Below are positions 14,237-26,200 of a stretch of 64,000 bases of DNA, one piece after another (the first letter of the stretch is position 1; the number at the start of each line of letters is the position of its first letter). The notes beneath the pieces were generated by a model that saw only the letters and a list, made by a program, of their open reading frames with translations, was not told the DNA's origin and did no database searches. Source of the DNA: Verrucomicrobium spinosum DSM 4136 = JCM 18804 (GTDB lineage Bacteria; Verrucomicrobiota; Verrucomicrobiia; Verrucomicrobiales; Verrucomicrobiaceae); assembly GCF_000172155.1 (NCBI RefSeq), contig NZ_ABIZ01000001.1, positions 1,674,001 through 1,738,000 on the forward strand. The letters run 5' to 3'. The position numbers and the translations under genes were made by a program.

Positions 14237-17200
14237 ATGATCCCTCCTAATTCCTCCCCTGGGGCCCCCAACCGCCGCAAAAAAGGAGGCTCCAAGCTCT
14301 CCAAACGCGTTGCTGACTGGTTTTTTGGAGGGGAGGCTGGCGAGGATCGGGTGCGACATGAGACGCTGGAGCCCCGCATTTTGTACTCAGCCAGTCCGCT
14401 GGAGGAGCCGCCGCCGGTGCCAGATGCCCCTCCAGTGGCGCAGCAGCAGGGGCCAGATGCGGGCAGTCAAGGCAGTGGAGAGGGCAGCGGCCCCGCGCCA
14501 GTCACGCAAGATCAGACCCCGCCCGTGGATGCGGAATCTGGGGTGAACCCAGAGGGTGATCTGGCCACCATCCTCCAGGGGGTGCAGGACCTTCCTGCCG
14601 GGGAGGTGCAGTCCCTGGTCTCCAACCAGCTGAGCCTGGAAATCCAGATGCAGGGCCACATCGACTGGAGCCAGATGGGGCTTCCCACCGACCAGCCCGG
14701 CACCATCCACATCCGTGGCACCGATCACACGGACGACCTCCTTTCGCTGGACTTGAGCCAGTTCTCCACGTCTCTGGACCTCTACTTTGACGGCGGCGCG
14801 GGTGGTTTCGATGTGCTGAAAATCACCGGGGTGACTTCGGGCGGCTACACTCCCGGAGCCCAGGCGGGTGAGGGCGTCCTCGTTTTTGGCAACCATCGCA
14901 TCCAGTTCTCCGGCGTGGAGCCCGTCATCATTGAGGGCACTGGTGAAGGTGCCAGCTTCACCTTCACCACCCCGCATGGTGTGGATGACCTGGTGCTGGA
15001 CAGTCCGGCGGATGGCTGGAGCCGCATCCGCGGCACCAGTGGCGGAGTCGCCTTTGAGGAGCTGGTCTTCTCCAATGTGGAGCAGGTCATCGTGGACGCC
15101 ATGTCCCATGACGCTCCCGGCGAGAGTGCGGATGAGGTGACCGTTGCCACCGATCTGCGCGCCCGTGGCCTGCGGGAGCTCACCATCCTCACCGGGGAGG
15201 GGGATGACACCCTGGTTCTCGGGACCAACAATCTCCCGCCACCCGTCTCTGGCGGGAGCTTCACCTTTGACGGCGGGTCTGGAAATGACCGCATCATCGG
15301 TTCTGGTGCAGATACGACCTGGTTGGTGACCGGGCACAATGAGGGAAGCGTGTATGGCTTGCGCTTCAGCGGGGTGGAAAATCTGGAGGGAGCGGCGGAC
15401 AATGAAGACCGCTTTGTGTTTGAGACGGCCGGTCAGCTGGATGGCTTGATTGACGGGGGTGCTGGTGGGTTCGATACGGTAGTGCTCGACGGAGGAAGTT
15501 CCGCGAACGCAGTTTTCCGGGCATTTGGTCCCGATTCTGGTCTGATTGAGACAGACCTCTCCACGCTGGCCTATCGCGGGCTGGAGCCGATTGACTACAG
15601 CGGCACTTCTGACGCCATCATCCACCTCACGGGTGGGGACGACCAGGCGATCCTGGAGGTGAATGAGCACGGCCAGCTGAGCCTGCGTTCACTGAACAAC
15701 AGCTTTGAGCTGATCAATTTCAACACGTCGCTCAATTCGCTCACCATCATCGGTGGAGGCGGGTATGACAGCGTGCTGGTGGGCGACGGGGTGACCCTGG
15801 GGCTGGATGGCAGCTTCACCATTGAGTCAGAAGACATCACCGTGGCCGCAGGAGCCACCGTGAATGCAGGCACCATCCGTCTGAGCGCCTATGATGGAGA
15901 TGCCACCGGCATCGGGGTGACCACGCAAGTGGGGGTGGTGAATCGCACCGCCTCCCTGGTGGTGAGTGGCACCCTTAACTCCGACGGCACCCTTACGTTG
16001 GAGGCGCTGGCTTCGCGCAATGTGCATCTTTCCGGTCTTGATGAAGCGATTCTCAGTGCACTGACCACGGCCACCGTCACGGTGGAGACTGGTGCCGTCG
16101 TCCAGTCAGCGGGGTTGACCACGGTCTCCGCCCTCACTTCGGGGATCGTCGAGTCCACTGCTGCGGACTTGGTGCTGCACGCTTTCACAGAGAGCGCCTC
16201 CACCTACATCGGGTTTGCCACCTTCACCGTGGCAGGGCTCTCCGTCTCCGCCACCACCAGCGGGGCGTATTCCGCCACTTCACGCACCGCGACGAATCGC
16301 GTGGCAGGCATCACGTCCGCCGTGCTGGATGGCACTGTCGTGAACTCGACCGCCGCGGTCTCTGTGGTGGCGCTGGACAACTCCAGGCTGGACGCGAAGA
16401 CGGGCAACGTCTCCACGGATCTCGTCTCCCTGGTGGGCGATGTCGTCATCGGCCAGTCGTTTGCTCTCAACGATCTTCATCGCCTTGTTCAGGCCGCGGT
16501 ATCGGGTGCTGATGTGGATGCCAGCGCCGGTGGCCTGGCCGTCACGGCCACCCGGAACATTGATGCCTCCTCCAATGTGGGGGTCGTCGCCGTCACCGGT
16601 GGCCCCGCCTCTCTCCTGCCCAGCCTCAGCTTTGGCGGCACCAAGGCGGTGAATGTGATCTCCGGGGAGGTTTCCTCGCTCCTCTCCTCCAGCGATGTCG
16701 ATCTGGCCACCGGCGGGGTCACCGTGTCTGCGGCGGACACCTCCCAGGTGTCGGCCCATAGCAAGGTGGCGGCGGCTTCGACCGTGGGAGAGTTCTCCAC
16801 CTTGTCTGCCGGACTTTCGATCGGCATGTCGGAGGCCTGGAACCTCTACGGCGTGCGACCAGACGATGTGGCGGCCCTTGACATGACGGATCTGCTTGGG
16901 GCGGATCTGGGGGGGACGTTGTCCGGCCCGGTAGTGGCAGTGGTGCAGGATTCCACGCTGGATGTGGGTGGGGACGTCTCCGTGCTGGCTACGGCTCAGG
17001 TGACGCTTGATTCTGAGGTGACCAATCTGGTGGACACCGCGGTGGACGGATTCTCCGGCACCGGCGCGGCGGCGGCAGGTGCTGTCTTCTCCTCCAACAT
17101 CGTCAACACCGGTGCCAGTGCAGTGATTCGCCGCCAGGTAGAGGCCACCACGGTGACTGCTGCGGGGGACATCCTCGTGTCGGCGGTGGATGAGTCCTCC

Positions 17201-20200
17201 CTCACGGCGACCACCAGTTTCAAGAACACGGCCACGGCGGAGAGCCTCAATCCCCTCAGTGATGCCGGTGCGGTGGCGGTGGGCGGCATCATTGTGCGCA
17301 ACCAGTTCACCTCCGGCACCTACGCTGCGATTGGAGGGGCGGACGTGGAGGGTGCCTCCGTGACGGTGAAGGCGGACTCGCATGCCACCGTTGTTTCCTT
17401 GACGGACAGCGTGGTGAAGGTGGAGGGCGGCAGCCCGTTTGTGGGGGCGGCCACGCTGGCTGCCCAGGGAGTCATCGTCACCAACAACGTCCTCGGCGGG
17501 GCTGAGGCGCGGGTCGCCGGGGGCGCGGTGACCTCCACGGCAGGCGCGGTGACGGTATCAGCCGTCAACCAGTCGGAGATCACGGCGGAGAACAGCAGCG
17601 TGGTCACGGCGGACAACACCGCAGTCGGGGTCAATCTCGCCTACAACACTGTGGGCTATGAGCCGCAGGACCTGGCCACGCTCACGCTCGATGCCCTGGT
17701 GGGCCTGAGCCTGGGCACGGTGGATCGTGCCCTCGCCCATGCCATCATTGAGGACGCACAGGTCATTTCCGCAGGCGATCTGGTCGTCACCGCGGACAAT
17801 CTTCTGGCCCTGGAGTCCTCTGTGACCAACGAGGCCCTGAGCGAGGCGCTGGGCTTCACGGCTGCGAGTGGCCAGGCGGCCAGTTTTGTACTTTCCTCCA
17901 ACCTTGTGGCCGGCGGGGCACTGGCCCTGCTACAGTCAACCGGGGCCACGCTGGCCGCGCAGGCGGGCGGTGCCGCCACCGTGCGCGCCACCCAGGGCGG
18001 CAGCTTGAAGGCCGGTACGCGCATCCGTGCCGCGGCTGAGGTCACCAACGACAACGTCTTCAGCGAGTCCGACTCGATGGCGCTCGGCGGCATGCTGGTG
18101 CGCAATGATCTGGATGCCGCCGCGGAGGCTAGCGTGCAGGGCATCGATCTCACGGCGGACTCCATCCAGGTGCGGGCGGAGCAGACCGCAGTGGTGGAGG
18201 CTGAGGCCAATGCCGAGGTCGAGTCGGTTGGTGGAAATATTTTTGGCGGCGGCCAGTCCATGGCCGTGGGTGCCGTCATCGCGGCCAACACGCTGCGTGG
18301 TGGCGTCACCAGCCTGGTGGCTGATTCCACCCTCACAGCGGGGGATGGGGCCGTGGAAGTGTCGGCCGAGAATGCTCTGCAACTGCAGGCTACGAACAGC
18401 AGCCAGGTCAGCAGCGGCAATCAGGCTGCGGGCGTGGTCGCCGCATTCAATACCGTCGGCTACGAGAACCAGAACCTGCTTTTCCAGGCCGTCGATGCCC
18501 TCGTGGGCTCGCCCATCGGAGACACCGCGCAGACCAGCACTCAGGCCCTGGTGGTGGACACCGGCGTCTCCGCCACAGGGGGACTCACCATCTCCGCGGA
18601 AAACTCCGCCAGCCTTGATGCCAGCACCGACAACGGCGTGGCCGGCGTCGCGGAAGGTTTCACGGGTGTCAGCAGCACCGTGGCTGGAGGCGTGCTCGCC
18701 AGCAACATGATGGCCAGCACCGTTGCCGCCAGCTTGAAGGCTGGGGACGAATTGATCACCGTCGATGTGGGCGGAGCTGTGTCCGTGCAGGCTGCGAATG
18801 AATCCGTCCTCAATGCTTCATCCACGCTGTCCCTGCTGTCGCAGACCACCAGCGACAATGAATTTTCGGCGGATGATTCCACGGCCATTGGTTTCCTCAG
18901 CGTGCGCAACTTGCTGGATGGCGGCGCGTCGGCAGAGATCGTCCATGCCAGCGTCACGGGTGGCAGCATTGCCATTGCCGCAGACAATGCCACCACCCTC
19001 AATGCAACGATTGACGCCGAAGCCAGTGCCTCGGGCGGCAGCACATTGGGCGATGGCACGCAGATCGCGGCCAACGGAGTGATCGCGAGCAACTCCGTGC
19101 TGGGCGGCGCTCTGGCTCAGGCCAATGACAGCACCTTGACGGCCGAGACGGGTGGCGTGAGTGTCACCGCCGACAACAGCGTGAACCTGACGGCGGAGAA
19201 CGCCAACCAGGTGACCAGCGGGGACACTGGCGCAGGCGCGATGCTGGCGTTCAACACGCTGGGTTATGAGAGCCAGAACGTGCTCTTCCAGACGCTGGAC
19301 GCGCTGATTGGTTCGGAGATCGGTGATGCCGCCCCCTCCCGTGCGGATGCGCTGGTGACCAACACCAACATCACGGCCAAGACTGATGTCACGGTGGAGG
19401 CGACCAACGCCTCCATCTTGAACGCCACGTTCGACAACACCTCTGAGAGCCAGGCAAGCGGGTTCACGGGGCAGAACACGATGGCGGCAAGCTTTGTGGT
19501 GGCCAGCAACTTCGTGGCCTCCGGTGCCCGGGCGGCCATTGAAGGAGCAGCTCCCGAGATTGAAGCTGAAGGCGCGGTGTCGGTCAAAGCGTCCGACACT
19601 TCTGAGCTTAATTCCAGCAGCACCATTGGCCTGGTTGCGGAAACCACCAGCGACAATGAACTGAGCGCTGACAACGCGATGGGCCTGGGTGGCATCAGCG
19701 TGCGCAACGTGCTGGAAGGCGGCACGGTGGCAGAAGTGTTCAACGCGGACATCACCGGGAGCAGCATCAGCATTGAGGCGGACAACCGCGCGAAGCTGGA
19801 AGCCACGGTGGATGCGGAAGCCACGGTGGCGGGCGGCAGCACGCTGGGTGACGGCACGCAACTGGCGGTCAATGCGGTCATTGCCAGCAACACGGTGCTG
19901 GGCGGGGCTTTGGCTCAAGGAGTCAACAGTGAACTCACGGCCACCACGGGTGACGTCTCAGTGACGGCGGCCAATGCGCTGGAACTCAGCGCGACCAACG
20001 CCAACCAGGTGAGCAGCGGAGACACCGGGGTGGGGGCGATGCTGGCGTTCAATACGCTGGGATATGAGAGCCAGAACATCCTCTTCCAGACGCTGGACGC
20101 GCTGGTGGGCACGGAGATTGGCGACAAAGACGCTTCCACGGCAGAGGCCCTGCTGACCAACACGAATGTGACCGCGGCAGGCGGAGTGACCGTCTCGGCC

Positions 20201-23200
20201 ACCAACGAATCGGTGCTGACGGCAGAGTTCAACAACAGCCTGGCAAGTTCGGCAAGTGGGTTTACGGGCCAGAACAGCATGGCGGCGAGCGTGGTGCTGG
20301 CCAGCAACATGGTGGCTTCCGGCGCCCGTGCGGCCGTTGAAAGCACGGCCCCGGTCATCGATGCCCAGGGCGGCGTGAGCGTGAGTGCCTCGGACAGCTC
20401 CGAATTGAGTTCGGCCACCACGGTGTCCCTGCTGGCGGAGACGGTCAGCGACAACGAGTTTAGCGATGACGACTCCATGGCGTTGGGGGCCTTGATTGCC
20501 CGCAACGTCCTTGAAGGCGGCGTAACGGCGGTCATCGACCACGCCACGGTGACGGGTGGCAGCATCACCCTTGCCGCGGACAATGAAACAACTCTGACCG
20601 CGTCCATTGACGCGGAAGCCAGCGCCTCGGGTGGCAGCACTTTGGGTGATGGCACCCAACTGGCCGTGAGCGGGGTCATCGCGAGCAACTCCGTACTGGG
20701 CGGCGCTTTGGCGCAGGCCAGTGACAGCAGCCTCACCGCCGAGACGGGCGGGGTGAGTGTGACGGCTGACAACAGCGTGAACCTGACGGCGGAGAACGCC
20801 AACCAGGTGACCAGCGGGGACACGGGCGCAGGCGTGATGCTGGCGTTCAACACGCTGGGTTATGAGAGCCAGAACGTGCTCTTCCAGACGCTGGACGCGC
20901 TGATTGGTTCTGAGATTGGCGATCAGGAACCTTCGCGTGCTGACGCGCTGGTGACCAACACCAACGTCACCGCCAAGACTGATGTCACGGTGGAGGCGAC
21001 CAACGCCTCCATCTTGAACGCCACGTTCGACAACACCTCTGAGAGCCAGGCAAGCGGGTTCACGGGGCAGAACACGATGGCGGCAAGCTTTGTGGTGGCC
21101 AGCAACTTCGTGGCCTCCGGTGCCCGGGCGGCCATTGAAGGAGCAGCTCCCGAGATTGAAGCTGAAGGCGCGGTGTCGGTCAAAGCGTCCGACACTTCTG
21201 AGCTTAATTCCAGCAGCACCATTGGCCTGGTTGCGGAAACCACCAGCGACAATGAACTGAGCGCTGACAACGCGATGGGCCTGGGTGGCATCAGCGTGCG
21301 CAACGTGCTGGAAGGCGGCACGGTGGCAGAGGTGCTCAACGCGGACATCACCGGGAGCAGCATCAGCATTGAGGCGGACAACCGCGCGAAGCTGGAAGCC
21401 ACGGTGGATGCGGAAGCCACGGTGGCGGGCGGCAGCACCCTGGGTGACGGCACGCAACTGGCGGTCAATGCGGTCATTGCCAGCAACACGGTGCTGGGCG
21501 GGGCTTTGGCTCAAGGAGTCAACAGTGAACTCACGACCACCACGGGTGATGTCTCAGTTACAGCGGCCAATGCGCTGGAGCTCAGCGCCACCAATGCCAA
21601 CCAGGTGAGCAGCGGAGACACCGGGGTGGGGGCGATGCTGGCGTTCAACACGCTGGGATATGAAAGCCAGAACATCCTCTTCCAGACGCTGGACGCGCTG
21701 GTGGGCACGGAGATTGGCGACAAAGACGCTTCCACGGCAGAGGCCCTGCTGACCAACACGAATGTGACCGCCGCAGGCGGAGTAACCGTCTCGGCCACCA
21801 ACGAATCCACCCTCACTGCAGAGTTCAACAACAGCCTGGAAAGCTCGGCGAGCGGGTTTACGGGCCAGAACAGCATGGCGGCGAGCGTGGTGCTGGCCAG
21901 CAACATGGTGGCTTCCGGTGCCCGTGCGGCCGTTGAGGGCACGGCCCCGGTCATCGATGCCCAGGGCGGCGTGAGCGTGAGTGCCTCGGACAGCTCCGAA
22001 TTGAGTTCGGCGACCACGGTGTCCCTGCTGGCGGAAACAGTCAGCGACAACGAGTTTAGCGACGACGACTCCATGGCGTTGGGGGCCTTGATTGCCCGCA
22101 ACGTCCTTGAAGGCGGGGTGACGGCGGTCATCGACAACGCCACGGTGACGGGTGGCAGCATCACCCTTGCTGCGGACAATGAAACAACTCTGACCGCGTC
22201 CATTGACGCGGAAGCCAGCGCCTCGGGTGGCAGCACGCTGGGCGATGGCACCCAACTGGCCGTGAGTGGGGTCATCGCGAGCAACTCCGTACTGGGCGGC
22301 GCTCTGGCGCAGGCCAGTGACAGCACCCTCACCGCCGGGACCGGCGGGGTCAGCGTGACGGCGGACAACAGCGTGAACCTGACGGCGGAGAACGCCAACC
22401 AGGTGACCAGCGGGGACACCGGTGCAGGCGTGATGCTGGCGTTTAACACGCTGGGTTATGAGAGCCAGAACGTGCTCTTCCAAACGCTGGACGCGCTGAT
22501 TGGTTCGGAGATCGGCGATCAGGATCCTTCGCGTGCTGACGCGCTGGTGACCAACACCGACGTCACCGCCAAGACCGATGTCAAGGTGGAGGCGACCAAC
22601 GCCTCGGTGCTCAATGCCACCTTCGACAACACCTCCGAGAGCCAGGCGAGCGGGTTCACGGGGCAGAACACGATGGCGGCAAGCTTTGTGGTGGCCAGCA
22701 ACTTCGTGGCCTCCGGGGCCCGGGCGGCCATTTCAGAGGGCAATCCGCAAGTCGAAGCTGAAGGCGCGGTGTCGGTCAAAGCGTCCGACACTTCTGAGCT
22801 TAACTCCACCAGCACCATTGGCCTGGTTGCGGAAACCACCAGCGACAATGAACTGAGCGCTGACAACGCGATGGGCCTGGGCGGCATCAGCGTGCGCAAC
22901 GTGCTGGATGGCGGCACGGTGGCAGAGGTGTTCAACGCGGACATCACCGGGAGCAGCATAGAGATCAGTGCCGAAAACAGCGCGAAGCTGGAAGCCACGG
23001 TGGATGCGGAAGCCACGGTGGCGGGCGGCAGCACCCTGGGTGACGGCGCGCAACTGGCGGTCAATGCGGTCATCGCCAGCAACACGGTGCTGGGCGGAGC
23101 CTTGGCTCAAGGAGTCAACAGTGAACTCACGACCACCACGGGCGATGTCTCGGTGACGGCGGCCAATGCGCTGGAGCTTTCGGCGACCAACGCCAACCAG

Positions 23201-26200
23201 GTGAGCAGCGGAGACACCGGGGTGGGGGCGATGCTGGCGTTCAACACGCTGGGTTATGAAAGCCAGAACATCCTCTTCCAGACGCTGGACGCGCTGGTGG
23301 GCACGGAGATTGGCGACAAAGACGCTTCCACGGCAGAGGCCCTGCTGACCAACACGAATGTGACCGCCGCAGGCGGAGTGACGGTCTCGGCCACCAACGA
23401 ATCCACCCTCACCGCAGAGTTCAACAACAGCCTGGAAAGCTCGGCGAGCGGATTTACGGGGCAGAACAGCATGGCGGCGAGCGTGGTGCTAGCCAGCAAC
23501 ATGGTGGCCTCCGGCGCCCGTGCGGCCGTTGAAGGCACGGCCCCGGTCATTGACGCCCAGGGCGGCGTCGAGGTGGCGGCATCTGATGCCTCGGCCCTGA
23601 CAGCCTCGACCACAGCGTCCCTGCTTGCGGAGACGGTCAGCGACAATGAGTTTAGCGCCGATGACTCCATGTCGTTGGGGGCCTTGATTGCCCGCAACGT
23701 CCTTGAAGGCGGCGTGGTGGCGGAAATCAAGAATGCCAGCATCACTGGATCTGAAATCGCGATCTCAGCCAACAACGAGACGACGCTGGAATCGACGATC
23801 GATGCGGAAGCCAGCGCCTCGGGTGGCAGCACCTTGGGGGCGGGCAATCAACTCGCCGTCAATGGCGTGATTGCGAGCAACTCCGTGTTGGGCGGCGCTT
23901 TGGCTCAAGGGGTGAACAGTCAGTTCACCGCCGAGTCGGGAGATGTCTCTGTAACGGCAGAGAACAGTGTGAACCTGACCGCTGAAAATGCCAACCAGGT
24001 GACCAGTGGAGATCAGGGTGTGGGAGCGATGCTGGCGTTCAACACGCTGGGCTATGAGAGCCAGAACGTGCTCTTCCAGACGCTGGACGCCCTGCTCGGC
24101 ACTGAGATCGGCGATGCCGATCCCTCCCGTGCGGACGCGCTGCTGACCAACTCCAACGTCACCGCGGCAGGGGATGTCACGGTGGAGGCGACGAATGCCT
24201 CCATCTTGAACGCGACGTTCGACAACACCTCTGAGAGCCAGGCGAGCGGGTTCACGGGGCAGAACAGCATGGCGGCGAGCTTTGTGGTGGCCAGCAACTT
24301 CGTGGCCTCCGGGGCCCGGGCGGCCATTGAAGGGGGCAACCCGCAGATCGATGCCGGAGGGGCCGTGTCGGTCAAAGCGTCTGACACCTCCGGGCTCAAC
24401 TCGGACAGCACCATCTCCCTGGTCGCGGAAACCACGAGCGACAACGAGTTCAGCGATGACAATGCGATGGCGCTTGGCGGCATCAGCGTGCGCAACGTGC
24501 TGGAAGGCGGCACGGTGGCAGAGGTGCTCAACGCGGACATCACCGGTGACAGCATCGAGATCAGTGCCGAAAACAGTGCGAAGCTGGAAGCCTCCGTGGA
24601 TGCAGAGGCGAGTGCGGCCGGGGGCAGCACCCTGGGGGCGGGCACGCAACTGGCGGTCAATGCCGTCATTGCCAGCAACACCGTGCTGGGCGGGGCGTTG
24701 GCTCAAGGAGTCAACAGTGAACTCACGGCCAACACGGGCGATGTCTCGGTGACGGCTGACAACAGCCTGGAGCTTGCGGCGACCAACGCCAACCAGGTGA
24801 GCAGCGGAGATCAAGGGGTGGGCGTGATGCTGGCGTTCAACACGCTGGGCTATGAAAGCCAGAACATTCTCTTCCAGGCGCTGGATGCCCTGATCGGCAC
24901 GGAGATTGGCGACGCGGATCCCTCCAAGGCCGTGGCCCTGCTGACGGACACACACGTCCAGGCTGCAGGCGATGTCACGCTGGAGGCGACCAATGCCACC
25001 ACGCTGACCGCCACCTTCGACAACAGCCTGGAGAGCTCGGGCAGCGGGTTCACAGGCCAGAACAGCATGGCGGCAAGCGCCGTGCTGGCGAGCAACTACA
25101 TGGCCTCCGGGGCTGAGGCCCGTGTCCGGGGCATCGCGATCGTGCCAGTGATCGATGCTGATGGCGACGTCACGGTTGCCGCAAGTGACAGCTCCGACCT
25201 GGTGTCCACCACCACGGTATCCCTCGTGTCGGAGACGGAAAGCACCAACATCGCCAGCGCGGATGATGCGATGGCGATTGGCTTCACGAGCGTGCGCAAC
25301 GTGCTGGATGGCGGCACCATCGCCGAGGTGACGGATGCCGACCTGACCGGGGCCACCGTGACGGTGGCGGCCGAAAATGCTGCGACGCTGGAAGCGAAAC
25401 TTCAGGCTGCCTCCAAAGCCGAAGGCGGCAGCGAGTTTGGCCAGGGCACCCAGCTTGCTGTGGGGGGCGTGATTGCCAGCAACACCCTGTTGGGTGCGGC
25501 CACCGCCACAGTGGCTGACAGTTCTCTCACCTCCACTCTGGGGGCGATTCATGTGACGGCGGAGAACGCCGCCAAGCTCGATGTTGAAAACGTCAACCAG
25601 GTCATCAGCGGCAGCGTGGCGGTGGGCGTGACACTCGCCTTCAACTCCGTGGGTTATGAGAGCCAGAACGTGCTCTTCCAGACGCTGGACGCCCTCCTGG
25701 GCACCAACATCGGAGACATCGATGCGGCTGAAGCCCGTGCGACGATCACCAACTCATCCCTTGCCTCCGCAGGCGACTTGAAACTCCTTGCCACCAACAC
25801 GGTGGAGGCAGTCGCCCTGCTCACCAACGAAGCCTCAGCAGAAGCCTCCACCTTCCACGGAAGTGAAAGCACGTCAGCCGGTTTCGTGCTCGCCAGCAAC
25901 ATGATCGCGGGTGGCAGCACGGCGGTGCTGGCCAACACGACCGCTCCTGTCTTGGCACTGGGGGCGGTGGAAATCTCCGCTGAAGACAAACTCACCCTGG
26001 ATGCGGTGGTCAAGCTGGTGGTGGAATCCTCCTCCGGAAGCACCAACCCTTTCAGCAAGGACGGAGCCAAGGCCATTGGCGGCCTCGCGGTGCGCAACGA
26101 CCTCATTGGCGGTGGCGCTGCCGAACTGACGAATGTCAACCTCGCCGGTGCCTCCGTGGTGGTGCGCTCCAGCGAGAGCAGTGTGATGGACGCCAGTGTG

